The notes under the pieces were generated by a model. That model did no database searches and was not told where the DNA came from. It worked only from the letters and a program-made list of their open reading frames with translations. From Actinomycetes bacterium (GTDB lineage: Bacteria; Actinomycetota; Actinomycetes; Mycobacteriales; Mycobacteriaceae), in NCBI GenBank assembly GCA_022601135.1, contig JAHZJB010000135.1:1-38932 (forward strand): a stretch of DNA of 38,932 nucleotides, written 5' to 3'. Position numbers and translations under genes: made by a program. Shown here piece by piece: positions 16,154-25,898 of the stretch (its first letter is position 1; each line of letters opens with the position of its first letter).

Positions 16154-17097
16154 CATTTCCTCCAAGGTAATTCATGGCTCGCGCCGGAGAAGACCCCCGG
16201 ATGCCCTTCGATACCGGCTGCCGCCCCGAGGTCGACGGCGATGTTGTCCAGAAGGCGAGTACGACCCAGCCTGGCCGCGACCAACAGCCGGCCCACCCCC
16301 TCGGCGGGAGTCGGACCCAGCATCGGGTCGCGAACCTCCAGATACTCGATTTCCAGCGCGGGCACCTCGTCGAGGACCGCACGTGCGGCGTTCACCGCCG
16401 AAGACGCCCCCCTGGATGCGGCACACTTTCCCGCCAGCAGCGCCGCCGACAAGGCGCCCGCCTGCTGTCGCTGCGTGGCGTCGAGATAGCGGTTCCTCGA
16501 GGACATGGCCAGCCCGTCCTGCTCCCGCACGATGGGTATCCCGACCACCTGGACTCTCAGGTCCAGGTCGGCGACCATCTGCCGGATTAGCGTCAGCTGC
16601 TGATAGTCCTTTTCGCCGAAGAATGCGCGATCCGGGACTACAACGTTGAACAGTTTCAGCACCACGGTGAGCACACCGGCGAAATGCGTGGGCCGAGAGG
16701 CACCTTCGAGCTCAGCGCCGAGCGGGCCGGGCACCACCCTGGTGCGCGTGCCCTCCGGGTACATGTCGTCGGATGTCGGAGTGAACGCGATCTCGACACC
16801 CTCGGCGCGCAGCACCGCGAGATCGTCGGCGAGCGTGCGCGGGTAGGCGTCGAGGTCCTCACCGGCGCCGAACTGCATCGGGTTGACGAAGATGGACACC
16901 ACCACCGCAGCACCCGGGATTCGCCTGGCCGCACGGACCAACGTCAGATGTCCCTCGTGGAGCGCTCCCATCGTCGGCACCAGCATGATCCGGCGCCCAG
17001 TCGCGCGCAGTGCCCGGGATACCGCGGAAACCTCGTGTGGCCGGGAGAACACATTGAGCTGCCCTGCCGCAAATCTCGGGGTATCAAGAATGCTCAT
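16153..17097 (-). CDS. panC: Pantothenate synthetase
   Basis: A 314-residue enzyme that joins pantoate and beta-alanine using ATP. It has the nucleotidyltransferase signature [15 protein letters not shown] (the HIGH-like motif is HEGH), the substrate strand [22 protein letters not shown], and the KMSKS-like AMSSRNRYL loop. The length agrees with mycobacterial PanC. The ATG at 17097 overlaps the stop of the DUF2520 gene as ATGA, and its own stop overlaps panD, so the three genes are translationally coupled. The frame is open further upstream but only inside the DUF2520 gene. Confidence 0.97.
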   Translation of the reverse strand: MSILDTPRFAAGQLNVFSRPHEVSAVSRALRATGRRIMLVPTMGALHEGHLTLVRAARRIPGAAVVVSIFVNPMQFGAGEDLDAYPRTLADDLAVLRAEGVEIAFTPTSDDMYPEGTRTRVVPGPLGAELEGASRPTHFAGVLTVVLKLFNVVVPDRAFFGEKDYQQLTLIRQMVADLDLRVQVVGIPIVREQDGLAMSSRNRYLDATQRQQAGALSAALLAGKCAASRGASSAVNAARAVLDEVPALEIEYLEVRDPMLGPTPAEGVGRLLVAARLGRTRLLDNIAVDLGAAAGIEGHPGVFSGASHELPWRK

Positions 17098-18041
17098 GAC
17101 TGCTCTGCCTCCGCCAACGCCTCGAACACATCGTCGGGTGCGTGCGCCCGCTGCGCTGTGCGCCACGAACTCATCCGATACGCCTGCGCCAGATCGGGAT
17201 CCACCTCGTTGAGCGCCCGGAGATGGCCGGCAACAGCGGCCGCGTCGCCGCGCGCGACCGGACCGGTGAGCGCGGTCTGACCGCACCGCAAGGCATTCTC
17301 CAGTGACGCACGCGCCAGCGGGCCGATGATCCGTTCGGCGATCCCCCCCGGCGTGTCGTCGACGAGTGCCTGTCCCAGGAGTTCCTGGCCGTGAATTGCC
17401 GCTCGCAGCGCGTCGACCGCGTCGAGCAGCAGAGTCACGACGTGGTTGCTGGAATGCGCCAATGCGGCGTGGTACAGCGTCCGGGCGTCCTCGCGGACGC
17501 GGAACGGTTCGCCGCCGATCTCGAGTACCAGCGATGCCGCGATGGCGTACCCGATCTCATCGGCGGCGGTGATACCGAAGCAGGTGCCGCGCAGACGATC
17601 GACGTCCTCGTCCGTACCGGCGAACGTCATCGCGGGGTGAATCGCCAGCACGACGCACCCTTGATCGGTCAGCGGTGCCAGCACCCCGATCCCATTCGCT
17701 CCAGAGGTGTGCGCCACGATGGTGTTGGCGCGCACCGCTCCAGTCGCCGCCAGCCTTACCACCAACTCGGGTAGTTCCGCGTCGGGAACGGCCAGCAACA
17801 GGAGCTCGGCTCGACCGGCGACGTCGTCGACCGGAAGTACCGGAGTGTCGGGAAGCCACCGCTGCGCGCGCTGCCGTGAGGCCGGTGAAAACCCACTGCA
17901 ACCGACGACGACATGTTCGGCGCGCTCCAACGCGAAACCCAGGGCGGTACCCACCCGACCAGCAGAAATGATGCCGATCGTCAGCCGGGCCGGACGGAGT
18001 CCGCCGGGTGGGGCGCCCGCGTCGGCCCGCGGCTGCGGCAT
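17094..18041 (-). CDS. Rossmann-like/DUF2520 oxidoreductase-like protein in the pan operon
   Basis: A 315-residue two-domain protein of the Rossmann-plus-DUF2520 family (Rv3603c equivalent). The N-terminal NAD(P)-binding fold starts at residue 20 with [18 protein letters not shown], a GxGxxG variant in which the first Gly is Ser. [11 protein letters not shown] and [20 protein letters not shown] lie at the domain junction, and the C-terminal helical domain ([20 protein letters not shown]) is DUF2520. The fold resembles 6-phosphogluconate and ketopantoate reductases. Coupling to panC and panD by an ATGA overlap suggests a role in pantothenate synthesis, possibly ketopantoate reduction, but this is inference; the function is unproven. 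Confidence 0.85.
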   Translation of the reverse strand: MPQPRADAGAPPGGLRPARLTIGIISAGRVGTALGFALERAEHVVVGCSGFSPASRQRAQRWLPDTPVLPVDDVAGRAELLLLAVPDAELPELVVRLAATGAVRANTIVAHTSGANGIGVLAPLTDQGCVVLAIHPAMTFAGTDEDVDRLRGTCFGITAADEIGYAIAASLVLEIGGEPFRVREDARTLYHAALAHSSNHVVTLLLDAVDALRAAIHGQELLGQALVDDTPGGIAERIIGPLARASLENALRCGQTALTGPVARGDAAAVAGHLRALNEVDPDLAQAYRMSSWRTAQRAHAPDDVFEALAEAEQS

Positions 18042-18118
18042 CGCAGACCACCTCGCAGATTCTGATGGTTCGTTCCAGTCCTGCCTGGCAGGTACCGGAC
18101 GGTCAGTACGAGATTAAC

Positions 18119-19333
18119 TCAATCCTCGCGACGCCTGCGCCGCCCGCCTGCCGACGGCGTCGTCTGCAGCCGCGCCAACAGCTCGGCGACCGACTGTCCG
18201 CCGGTGTGGGCGCCACCGTCCCCATCCTCGGGGACGTCCGGTCCGGCGGCCGAACGGGCACTGCGCGGCGGTGGCGGCCCGTCCGGCGCGTCCACGTTCG
18301 TGTGCGCGGCTTCCGCCGGGCCTGCGGAGTGCCTGCCCCTGGGCGCATTGCCTGCTGGCGGCGGCTCCTCAGGGGCGCGTCGCCTGCCGACGTATTCATC
18401 GCTGGGCGAATGTGCACCTGCCGGAGCAGCCGGCCGGGGTACGTGCGGCTCCGGCGGTGGCAGCCAGGGGTACAGCGGTTCGGGCGCGGGCGGCCGCGGG
18501 GCGTTCTCCGGCGGTTGCCGTGGCGGTGGCGGTGGTGGTGGTGGCGGCGGTGCTGGTGGTGGCGGCGGTGCTGGTGGCGGTGGTGGTGGCGACCATTGCG
18601 GCCCGGCGGACTCGTCGGCTCGGGGTGAGCTTGCCGGAGTGTCCTGTGCGAACCTGCGGTGGGCGCCTCCCGCTTCGGCCGGTGCCATCTGCCCGACCTC
18701 GGGCGGGTGAGGTTCGGCGGGAACGTCGATGATGGGGCTTTCCTCGGTTGCGGTGCTGTGGGCTGCGTCGTCGAAGACCTCTTCGACATCCTCGACGTCG
18801 ATCCGGCTGACCCGGACCCGTCCCGCCGTGTCAGCGCCGGGGGTCCATTCGCCGTACACCCGGTCACCGGTCCGATCCGTTTCGATGGCGTGCCGGTGCG
18901 ACAGATCGGCATCGAACAGGTATTCCAGGTTCGCCCGCAGCGCGGCCAGTTCCGCGCGCAGCGCCGATACCTCTTCGGATGACTGCGAACGCAGCTCGGC
19001 TGACAGCTCACGGCGCAGCTGCGTTTCGACCGCGAGCTCGTACTCTCGGCGAGCGGAAATCTCCCGTTCGAGCTGCAGGTCGTACACCAGCTTCAGATCC
19101 CGAACCTTCGCCTGGTCGCTATCGCTCTGCCGGCGGTAGATGACGGACACGAACGCGGCGACCACGGCAGCCCACAACGCCAGGAGGACCGCCAGCTTCA
19201 GTAGTTCGGCGCGGTTGGTGAATACCAGTGCCGAACTCGCACCGATGGCGAGAACCAGCAACGCTGTCATCAGGACCCAACCTGGCCGTCGAGGACCCCG
19301 CCGAAGGCGGGCACCGCGGGTCGGATCGGTCAT
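18119..19333 (-). CDS. DUF6779-type membrane protein with coiled coil and polyproline tail
   Basis: A 404-residue protein equivalent to Rv3604c. It has two adjacent membrane segments (WVLMTALLVLAIGASSALVF at about 19-38 and LLKLAVLLALWAAVVAAFV at about 44-63), then a charged coiled coil of about 70 residues (YDLQLEREISARREYELAVE and on). The C-terminal half is disordered, with runs of up to ten prolines and a basic end (GGRRRRRED). The topology suggests a membrane anchor with a long tail that could bind SH3/WW-like or other partners, possibly at the cell envelope or division site; no function is known. The chosen ATG is 19333; the frame extends to 19624 without homology. Confidence 0.8.
   Translation of the reverse strand: MTDPTRGARLRRGPRRPGWVLMTALLVLAIGASSALVFTNRAELLKLAVLLALWAAVVAAFVSVIYRRQSDSDQAKVRDLKLVYDLQLEREISARREYELAVETQLRRELSAELRSQSSEEVSALRAELAALRANLEYLFDADLSHRHAIETDRTGDRVYGEWTPGADTAGRVRVSRIDVEDVEEVFDDAAHSTATEESPIIDVPAEPHPPEVGQMAPAEAGGAHRRFAQDTPASSPRADESAGPQWSPPPPPPAPPPPPAPPPPPPPPPPRQPPENAPRPPAPEPLYPWLPPPEPHVPRPAAPAGAHSPSDEYVGRRRAPEEPPPAGNAPRGRHSAGPAEAAHTNVDAPDGPPPPRSARSAAGPDVPEDGDGGAHTGGQSVAELLARLQTTPSAGGRRRRRED
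18522..18592 (+). repeat. GGT/GGC trinucleotide tract encoding polyproline
   Basis: About 70 bp of almost pure GGN triplets on the plus strand, with the 12-bp unit GGCGGTGCTGGT occurring twice. On the coding (minus) strand it is CCN and gives the PPPPPPAPPPPP-type run in the DUF6779 protein. Length variation between strains by slippage is likely. Confidence 0.85.
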
Positions 19334-19410
19334 GGGCCGACCATACCGGTCACAGGTCATCTGGCATGTCGCCGCCGACGGCGATTCGGCCGACTGGCGG
19401 CAAGATTCGA

Positions 19411-19887
19411 TCAGCTGGGCGCCCCATCGGCGAGTTCCGGAGGCTCGTCCGGCGACCTGCAGCAATGCTGAAGCCACAGCGCGGCGGCGACCAACGCCAG
19501 CGCACAGAGCGCCGCCACGACCGCACCCGCGGTGTCCTCGGCGGCCACCCGCAACGTGGCTCGCCGGGGCACCAGATAGGCCAGGACAGCCAGCCACCAT
19601 CCCAGCGCCACACTGCTCATCCACGCTGCCGCCTTGGCGATCACCACCGACCGTGCCACGGCGATCGGATGCAACCGGCCCGGCCCGACCCCAACCTGGC
19701 CCTCACCGATCCTGGCGCGCACATAGAATCCCCAGCCCGCCAGGGCGACGGCGACCCCGAGCAGCGACACCCCACTCCACCCGGTTATCGGCGGGAACCA
19801 TCGATACGCGGCGCGCACCACCAGGTAGCCCACGAGGGCAGTGACCAACACCGCGGCTCCCAGATCCCGCCATCGTGTGGGACCCAC
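19411..19887 (-). CDS. DUF3180 membrane protein
   Basis: A 158-residue protein with four hydrophobic segments: LGAAVLVTALVGYLVVRAAY, GVSLLGVAVALAGWGFYV, AAWMSSVALGWWLAVLAYLV and AGAVVAALCALALVAAALWL. It matches DUF3180 (Rv3605c position), which sits directly after folK in many actinobacteria and has no known function. The GTG start at 19887 shares a base with the folK TAG, so translation is coupled; the frame is open to 20037 but only inside folK. A loop RARIGEGQVGVGPGRLHP lies between segments two and three. Confidence 0.85.
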   Translation of the reverse strand: MGPTRWRDLGAAVLVTALVGYLVVRAAYRWFPPITGWSGVSLLGVAVALAGWGFYVRARIGEGQVGVGPGRLHPIAVARSVVIAKAAAWMSSVALGWWLAVLAYLVPRRATLRVAAEDTAGAVVAALCALALVAAALWLQHCCRSPDEPPELADGAPS

Positions 19888-20417
19888 TAGCCGATCAGCC
19901 CGTTCGGCATCCGCAGCCTCAGCTCGGTCCTGCGAACCCCGGCACGTTCCGCGGGATCGACCGCGTCGAGGAGTTGGGCGACGGCGCTCACCCGCCCTTC
20001 GACCGTCAAGTTCGCCTCCGAATCGACCGCCAGCCACGGGACCAGCACGAATGCCCGCACGTGCGCGTAAGGGTGGGGCAGGATCAGATCCGGCTCACGC
20101 ACCGTCAGCTCAACATCGCCGTGCCGGCAGCCGACAATGTCGACATCCAATGTTCTGGGACCCCATCGTTGGCCGCGGGTCCGCTGCGCCGCAGCCTCCA
20201 GCTCTTGCGCGCGGCGCAGCCAACCGTGCGCGTCCAGCGCCGGATCGTCGGCGAGGATCACGGCGTTGAGGAAGGGTGCCTGTTCGACGCCGCCCCATGC
20301 TTCGGTCTCGTACACCGGCGACACCGCCACCACCTCGTCGAGTCCGTCGACGACCGACTGCAGCCACTCCAACCGCTCACCGACGTTCGAGCCGATGGAC
20401 AACACCACTGATGTCAT
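19887..20417 (-). CDS. folK: 6-hydroxymethyl-dihydropterin pyrophosphokinase
   Basis: A 176-residue HPPK, which activates the pterin for FolP in folate synthesis. It has the N-terminal LSIGSNVGERLEWLQ motif, the pterin contact region PVYETEAWGGVEQAPFLNAV, and the HPPK signature RWGPRTLDVDIVG with the two magnesium-binding Asp residues. DLILPHPYAHVRAFVLVPW closes the active site. The ATG at 20417 lies 7 bp after the folB stop. It belongs to folE-folP-folB-folK. Confidence 0.96.
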   Translation of the reverse strand: MTSVVLSIGSNVGERLEWLQSVVDGLDEVVAVSPVYETEAWGGVEQAPFLNAVILADDPALDAHGWLRRAQELEAAAQRTRGQRWGPRTLDVDIVGCRHGDVELTVREPDLILPHPYAHVRAFVLVPWLAVDSEANLTVEGRVSAVAQLLDAVDPAERAGVRRTELRLRMPNGLIG

Positions 20418-20424
20418 CGGGACT

Positions 20425-20808
20425 TCACCGGCGTTCACCCTGGCCGCCGCGGCGCGAACGCTGGCACACGACCGCGACGTCGGCGAACTCCAACGGGATA
20501 GGAGCGCCGGGCTTATGCACCACGACTTCGACGGTCTGCACCCGCGCGTCATGCATCACTGCATCGGCAATGTCTCCCGCAACCGCCTCGATCAGCTGCC
20601 GTGGGGGCCCGCCGACGACATCAGCGGCGCGCTGCGCCAGCAGGCCGTAGTCCACGGTGTCGGCGAGGTCGTCGCTGGCGGCAGCCGTGGACAGGTCGAG
20701 CCACAAAGTGATGTCGATGACGAAGTTCTGGCCGTCGCGGCGTTCATGCTCGAAGACACCATGATTGCCTCGAACTGTCAGTCCGCGCAACTCGATTCGA
20801 TCAGTCAC
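20425..20808 (-). CDS. folB: Dihydroneopterin aldolase
   Basis: A 127-residue DHNA, which cleaves dihydroneopterin to 6-hydroxymethyl-dihydropterin for FolK. It has the family motifs [34 protein letters not shown] and [11 protein letters not shown], with a Lys-containing active-site end. The start is the GTG at 20808 with GGAGGG upstream; the folP stop lies inside the first codons (GTGACTGA). The frame extends to 20922 but only within folP. Confidence 0.96.
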   Translation of the reverse strand: MTDRIELRGLTVRGNHGVFEHERRDGQNFVIDITLWLDLSTAAASDDLADTVDYGLLAQRAADVVGGPPRQLIEAVAGDIADAVMHDARVQTVEVVVHKPGAPIPLEFADVAVVCQRSRRGGQGERR

Positions 20809-21664
20809 GGTTTCCCTCCGATGGCCCGGTCCCGGCTTCCGCCGGCCTTCCCGCCGCCCCCTGCCATGCCGCGACCACGGCGAGCGCGTCGACCGATGCC
20901 CGAACGTCGTGCACCCGGACACCCCACGCGTGATGCCACCCAGCCAGCGCGGAGATCACCGCGGTTGCCGTCTCCCGGCCGCTGGGCGGGCGCGGGGCAC
21001 CGTCGGAATCGGCCAGCAATGCACCGAGAAAACGCTTGCGTGACGCGCCGACCAGGACCGGGATACCCGTCCGGACGAACTCGGGCAGCGCGCGCAGTAG
21101 GGTCCAGTTGTGCTGTGCGGTCTTGGCGAATCCGAGGCCTGGATCGATGATCAGCTTGGCCGGCTCCACACCCGCGCCCACCGCGTCATCCACTGCGACC
21201 ATGAGCTCCTCGCGCACGTCGGCAACCACGTCGCCATAGCGGGGCACGTCGTGCGGCCGGTGGCTCCCGGCCGACCGCCAATGCATCAGCACCCACGGTG
21301 CGCCCGCGTCGGCGACCACCCTGGCCATGTCGGGGTCCGCCTTGCCCCCGGACACGTCGTTGACGATCGCGGCGCCGTTTTCCAGAGCCACGCTCGCGAC
21401 ACCGGCGTTCATGGTGTCGATGCTGATCGTGATCCCCTGCTGGGCAAGCTGGGTGACAACCGGCAGCACCCGGGATATCTCGACCTTCGGGTCTACCCTG
21501 CTGGCACCGGGGCGCGTCGATTCACCTCCGACGTCGACGATGGCGGCACCCTGGGCGACCAACTCGACACCGTGTTCGACCGCTCGGTCGCGGTCGAGAT
21601 ACCGGCCTCCATCGGAGAAGGAATCGTCGGTGACGTTGACGACCCCGATCACTTTGACGCTCAC
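20801..21664 (-). CDS. folP: Dihydropteroate synthase
   Basis: A 287-residue DHPS, the sulfonamide target, which joins the pterin pyrophosphate to p-aminobenzoate. All TIM-barrel motifs are present: [57 protein letters not shown] and the Arg-rich GASRKRFLG, ending with VRVHDV. It corresponds to FolP1 (Rv3608c). The GTG start overlaps the folE TGA as GTGA. I see no change in the conserved sulfonamide-contact loops. Confidence 0.97.
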   Translation of the reverse strand: MSVKVIGVVNVTDDSFSDGGRYLDRDRAVEHGVELVAQGAAIVDVGGESTRPGASRVDPKVEISRVLPVVTQLAQQGITISIDTMNAGVASVALENGAAIVNDVSGGKADPDMARVVADAGAPWVLMHWRSAGSHRPHDVPRYGDVVADVREELMVAVDDAVGAGVEPAKLIIDPGLGFAKTAQHNWTLLRALPEFVRTGIPVLVGASRKRFLGALLADSDGAPRPPSGRETATAVISALAGWHHAWGVRVHDVRASVDALAVVAAWQGAAGRPAEAGTGPSEGNRD

Positions 21665-22269
21665 CTTCGCAAGATCAGTTCCAGGGCCTCGGCACGAGAT
21701 GCCTTGTCGGTCTTGAACTGTCCACGCACCGCCGAGGTGGTCGTGACGGCACCGGGCTTGCGGATACCGCGCATGGACATGCAGAGGTGTTCGGCCTCGA
21801 TCACCACAATGCTGCCGAGCGGGTCGAGATTGCGCATCAAGGCGTCGGCGATCTGACTGGTCAGCCGCTCCTGCACCTGGGGACGCTTGGCATAGAGGTC
21901 GACGACCCGGGCCAACTTGGACAGCCCGGTGACCCGGCCATCCTCGCCCGGGATATAACCGACGTGCGCCACGCCGTGGAATGCGACGAGGTGGTGCTCA
22001 CACGTCGAGTACATCGGAATACCCTTCACCAGCACCAATTCGTCATGCTGCTCATCGAACGTCGTGCCCAGAACGACATCGGGATCGGTGTGCAGGCCGG
22101 CGAACATCTCCCGATACGCGCGCGCCACCCGCGCCGGGGTCTCGATCAAGCCCTGTCGATCGGGGTCCTCACCGACCGCGATCAGCAACTCGCGGACGGC
22201 CGCTTCGGCGCGCGCCTGGTCGAAGTCAGGCTTGGTAAACGCGGCCGAGTTGTTGAGCGACCCGGTCAT
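21661..22269 (-). CDS. folE: GTP cyclohydrolase I
   Basis: A 202-residue type IA enzyme that makes dihydroneopterin triphosphate from GTP, the first step of folate synthesis. Zinc is held by Cys90 and His93 ([12 protein letters not shown]) and Cys163 ([11 protein letters not shown]). The core motifs [32 protein letters not shown] and [17 protein letters not shown] are intact. The ATG at 22269 has GGAG seven bases upstream and follows ftsH by 30 bp, so ftsH and the fol genes may share a transcript. Confidence 0.97.
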   Translation of the reverse strand: MTGSLNNSAAFTKPDFDQARAEAAVRELLIAVGEDPDRQGLIETPARVARAYREMFAGLHTDPDVVLGTTFDEQHDELVLVKGIPMYSTCEHHLVAFHGVAHVGYIPGEDGRVTGLSKLARVVDLYAKRPQVQERLTSQIADALMRNLDPLGSIVVIEAEHLCMSMRGIRKPGAVTTTSAVRGQFKTDKASRAEALELILRR

Positions 22270-22299
22270 CGAAATCTCCGTTCAGGCGCAGACCAGGGG

Positions 22300-24696
22300 T
22301 CAATCATGATTCGGCGACGGATCAGTCCGGTCCCGGTGCCTGCCACTTTCCTGTCCGGCACTCTCCGGCGGAGCCGCCGCGGGCGCACCGCTGCGGGTGG
22401 AATGACGTCCGGGTTGCGGGTAAGGCTGATTCGGCGGATAGGCCGGGTAGGCAGGGGCGGGCCCCTGCGGCGGGCCGCCCTGCCATCCCGGCGGCGGGGT
22501 GGGATGCCCCGGATACTGCTGTCCCTGCGGTTGTTGCGGCGGTTGTCCCTGCGGTTGCTGCGGCATCGCCCCGGGCGCCCCGGGCGGCGGGGGCCAGCCC
22601 GGCGCGTGCCAGCCCGCGGGCGCGCCGTAGTCAGGCTGGGTGGCGCCGTTGGCCGGACCTCCGTTGCCGCCCGACCCGTTCTTCGCCCCGTTCCGCTGCG
22701 CCTCCTCGGCAGCCGCCCGCGAAGCCTGGGCGATGGCCGTCTTGAACGCCGGTTCTGGAACCGGCTTGGGCCAGGGTTCGCCCCGCTCGATGGCCAGCTC
22801 CCCCGGCGTCTTGATGGGCGGCTTGTCCGACGGCACCCGGCCGCCGAAGTCATCGAACATGGTCAACCGGGGCCGCTTCTTCACATCACCGAAGATGGCC
22901 TGGAGTTCAACGCGGTGCAGCGTCTCCTTTTCCAAGAGCTCACCGGCCAGGATGTCGAGCACGTCCCGGTACTCGGTGAGGATCTCCCAGGCCTCGGTGT
23001 GCGCGGCCTCGATGAGCTTGCGCACCTCGTCGTCGATGGTCTGCGCAACCTCGTGGCTGTAATCGGCCTGCGTGCCCATGGTGCGGCCCAGGAAAGGGTC
23101 GCCGTGCTCGGTGCCGTAACGCACGGCGCCCAGTTTGGAGCTCATGCCGTACTCGGTGACCATCGCGCGGGCGATCTTGGTGGCCTGCTCGATGTCGGAA
23201 GACGCTCCGGTGGTGGGCTCCCGGAAGACGAGTTCCTCGGCGGCCCGTCCACCCATCGCGAACACCAACCGCGCAATCATCTCCGAGCGCGTCATCAGAC
23301 CCTTGTCGTCCTCAGGTACGGACATCGCGTGGCCACCGGTTCGGCCGCGGGCCAGAATCGTCACCTTGTAGATCGGCTCGATATCGGGCATCGCCCAGGC
23401 CGCGAGGGTGTGCCCTCCCTCGTGGTAGGCAGTGATCTTCTTTTCGTGCTCGCTGATGATGCGGCCCTTGCGGCGCGGCCCGCCGACGACCCGATCTACC
23501 GCCTCTTCGAGTGCGGCGCCGGTGATGACGGTGCCGTTCTCCCGGGCGGTGAGCAGCGCCGCCTCGTTTATCACGTTCGCGAGATCGGCGCCGGACATGC
23601 CCACTGTGCGTTTTGCCAACCCGTCCAGGTCGGCGTCGGGCGCAATCGGTTTGCCCTGCGAGTGGACCTTGAGCACCGCCCGCCGGCCGGCCAAATCAGG
23701 GCTGGAGACCGGAATCTGGCGGTCGAATCGACCGGGCCGCAGCAGCGCCGGATCGAGGATGTCGGGCCGGTTGGTCGCGGCGATCAGGATGACACCCTGG
23801 CGTTCACCGAAGCCGTCCATCTCGACCAGCAGCTGGTTCAGCGTTTGCTCACGCTCATCGTGACCACCGCCCATGCCGGCCCCACGCTGGCGGCCGACCG
23901 CGTCGATCTCATCGACGAAGATGATGCACGGGCTGTTCTGTTTGGCCTGCTCGAACATGTCGCGCACCCGGGAGGCGCCGACTCCGACGAACATCTCGAC
24001 GAAGTCCGAGCCTGAAATCGTGAAGAACGGCACACCAGCTTCGCCCGCGACCGCGCGCGCCAACAGCGTCTTACCGGTACCGGGCGGGCCGAACAGCAGC
24101 ACCCCCTTGGGGATTTTGGCGCCGAGCGCCTGATACCGCGACGGGTTCTGCAGGAAGTCCTTGATCTCGTAGAGCTCCTCGACCGCCTCGTCGACGCCGG
24201 CGACGTCGGCGAACGTGGTCTGGGGCATGTCTTTGGAGAGCTGCTTGGCTTTCGACTTGCCGAAACCGAACCCCATCCGCCCGCCGGACTGCATGCGGGA
24301 GAACATGACGAACAGGAAGACCAGCAGCAGCAGCGGCAGCATGTAGATGAGCAGCGTGCCCAGCATGCTGCTCTGGTTGACTACGGTATTGATTTTGGCG
24401 TTCTTGGCCTGCAGCGCCTCGAACAACGTGACCCCGTAACCCGTCGGGTACTTGGTGATGATCTTGTCGCTGTTCTCGGTGTCGCCGTTGCCGTTCTTCA
24501 GGTCGAGCCGCAACTGCTGTTCCCGGTCGTCGATCTGGGCGCTGGTGACGTTGTCGTCGTTGATCTGGGCAATCGCCACCGACGTGTCGACAGGCTTGAA
24601 CCCCCGGGTGTCGTCGCTGAAGTAGAAGAAGGACCACCCGAGCAGCAGCACCACAGCGATCACCGTGAGCGTGCGGATCACATTTTTACGGTTCAT
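22300..24696 (-). CDS. ftsH: FtsH, membrane-bound AAA+ zinc protease
   Basis: A 798-residue FtsH with two N-terminal membrane helices (about 9-26 and 112-132) enclosing an extracytoplasmic domain, Walker A GPPGTGKT (203-210), Walker B IIFVDEID (258-265), the second region of homology near 309-326 and the protease site HEGGH (425-429). It removes damaged membrane proteins. The C-terminus after about residue 660 is a disordered Pro/Gln/Gly tail ([15 protein letters not shown]) typical of mycobacterial FtsH. The ATG at 24696 has no clear ribosome site. In H37Rv the next locus is espACD; here ephA lies only 183 bp away. Confidence 0.98.
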   Translation of the reverse strand: MNRKNVIRTLTVIAVVLLLGWSFFYFSDDTRGFKPVDTSVAIAQINDDNVTSAQIDDREQQLRLDLKNGNGDTENSDKIITKYPTGYGVTLFEALQAKNAKINTVVNQSSMLGTLLIYMLPLLLLVFLFVMFSRMQSGGRMGFGFGKSKAKQLSKDMPQTTFADVAGVDEAVEELYEIKDFLQNPSRYQALGAKIPKGVLLFGPPGTGKTLLARAVAGEAGVPFFTISGSDFVEMFVGVGASRVRDMFEQAKQNSPCIIFVDEIDAVGRQRGAGMGGGHDEREQTLNQLLVEMDGFGERQGVILIAATNRPDILDPALLRPGRFDRQIPVSSPDLAGRRAVLKVHSQGKPIAPDADLDGLAKRTVGMSGADLANVINEAALLTARENGTVITGAALEEAVDRVVGGPRRKGRIISEHEKKITAYHEGGHTLAAWAMPDIEPIYKVTILARGRTGGHAMSVPEDDKGLMTRSEMIARLVFAMGGRAAEELVFREPTTGASSDIEQATKIARAMVTEYGMSSKLGAVRYGTEHGDPFLGRTMGTQADYSHEVAQTIDDEVRKLIEAAHTEAWEILTEYRDVLDILAGELLEKETLHRVELQAIFGDVKKRPRLTMFDDFGGRVPSDKPPIKTPGELAIERGEPWPKPVPEPAFKTAIAQASRAAAEEAQRNGAKNGSGGNGGPANGATQPDYGAPAGWHAPGWPPPPGAPGAMPQQPQGQPPQQPQGQQYPGHPTPPPGWQGGPPQGPAPAYPAYPPNQPYPQPGRHSTRSGAPAAAPPESAGQESGRHRDRTDPSPNHD

Positions 24697-24797
24697 TGAT
24701 ATCTACGGCAGGTGGTCACACCACCGGCCAAATCCCTCCAATGAGCACAGCTGGAAAAGACCAGGCTACCGCTAGTCCAACGGGTGGCGGTTTCCGC

Positions 24798-24821
24798 GTC
24801 GGAACTGAGGTCGGAACTGAG
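24798..24821 (+). repeat. Perfect 12-bp tandem repeat in the ftsH-ephA intergenic region
   Basis: GTCGGAACTGAG occurs twice head to tail (24798-24809 and 24810-24821) in the divergent gap between ftsH (minus) and ephA (plus). Direct repeats of this size next to promoters can be regulator sites, or they may be slippage or deletion scars. No protein is recognised as its binder. Confidence 0.9.
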
Positions 24822-24879
24822 CTTGTGTCTGAATGCCCGACCGAGCCTTCGAACACATCCTCAGACTCGACGTGGTTGG

Positions 24880-25860
24880 GTGACAGACGTGCGGACGCGG
24901 ATGGTGCAGACCAACGGAGTTCGGCTGCGGGTCACCGAAGCCGGAGAGCCGGGGGCGCCGGTCGTGGTGCTCTGCCACGGCTTTCCCGAGTTGGCGTTCA
25001 CGTGGCGCCATCAACTAGCCGCGCTGGCCGGCGCGGGATATCACGTGCTGGCTCCCGACCAGCGGGGCTACGGCGGTTCCGAACGCCCCGCCGCCGTCGA
25101 CGCCTACACGGTCGCCGAACTCAGCGCGGACGTAGTCGGGCTCCTCGACGACGTCGGCGCCGAGCAGGCAGCGCTGGTCGGCCATGATTTCGGTGCGGTG
25201 GTGGCCTGGACCGCGCCGCTGCTGCATCCCGACCGCTTCCGCGCGGTCGCCGGCCTGAGCCTGCCCCCGGTGCCGCGCCCGAAGGTGCCGACCACGCAGG
25301 CGTTCCGCCGCATCTTCGGTGACAATTTCTTCTACATCCTGTATTTCCAGGAACCGGGGCTCGCCGACGCCGAACTGGCCGAAGACCCGGCCACCACCTT
25401 TAGACGGCTATTGAACACTCCACCGGCCGGAGATGAAGCCGCGACGCTGCGCATGCTCGCGCCTGGACCCGAAGGTTTCCTGGCCCGCCTTCCGGAACCG
25501 GGCGAGCTTCCGGAGTGGATAAGCCGAGAAGACTTCGAGGTCTACGTCGACGAGTTCACCCGAAACGGCTTCACCGGACCGCTCAACTGGTACCGCTGCT
25601 TCGATCGCAACTGGGAGTTGACCGCCGCCCCGCCTGCGGCCACGATCGAGGCACCCGCCCTGTTCGTCGGCGGTACGGCCGATGCCACGCTGGCCTACAC
25701 CCCCCGGCGCCGCGCACGCGAAGTCGCCACCGGTCCCTACCGCGAGGTGATGATCGAAGGAGCCGGCCACTGGCTGACCGAGGAGCGACCGCACGACGTC
25801 AATAGGGTCTTGGTCGATTTTCTGGGTGTTCGACCACGACCAGGGGGGCGGCGTATCTAA
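24880..25860 (+). CDS. ephA: Epoxide hydrolase EphA-like
   Basis: A 326-residue alpha/beta hydrolase closely matching the M. tuberculosis EphA I recall (322 aa). The oxyanion motif is HGFP (VVLCHGFPELAFTWRHQ), the nucleophile elbow VGHDFGAVVAW has the epoxide-hydrolase Asp, the lid tyrosines are in FFYILYFQEPG and NWYRCFDRNWE, the acid is in VGGTADATL and the catalytic His in GAGHWLTEERP. It opens epoxides to diols in lipid or xenobiotic breakdown. The start is probably the GTG at 24880, which gives the family length; the frame is open to 24784. There is no strong ribosome site, and the GTG at 24889 or ATG at 24901 are alternatives. Confidence 0.9.
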   Translation: MTDVRTRMVQTNGVRLRVTEAGEPGAPVVVLCHGFPELAFTWRHQLAALAGAGYHVLAPDQRGYGGSERPAAVDAYTVAELSADVVGLLDDVGAEQAALVGHDFGAVVAWTAPLLHPDRFRAVAGLSLPPVPRPKVPTTQAFRRIFGDNFFYILYFQEPGLADAELAEDPATTFRRLLNTPPAGDEAATLRMLAPGPEGFLARLPEPGELPEWISREDFEVYVDEFTRNGFTGPLNWYRCFDRNWELTAAPPAATIEAPALFVGGTADATLAYTPRRRAREVATGPYREVMIEGAGHWLTEERPHDVNRVLVDFLGVRPRPGGRRI

Positions 25861-25898
25861 ACTGCATACGGGCATTTTTGCCGCACGGAGGCATAACC

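Noticed and set aside
18522..18592. CRISPR or minisatellite array
   Set aside because: There are no spacers; the triplets keep the frame of a proline-rich coding region.
21787..24015. A 742-codon open frame on the plus strand
   Set aside because: It is antisense to folE and ftsH, with a low-complexity Arg/Leu-rich product and no homology I recognise.
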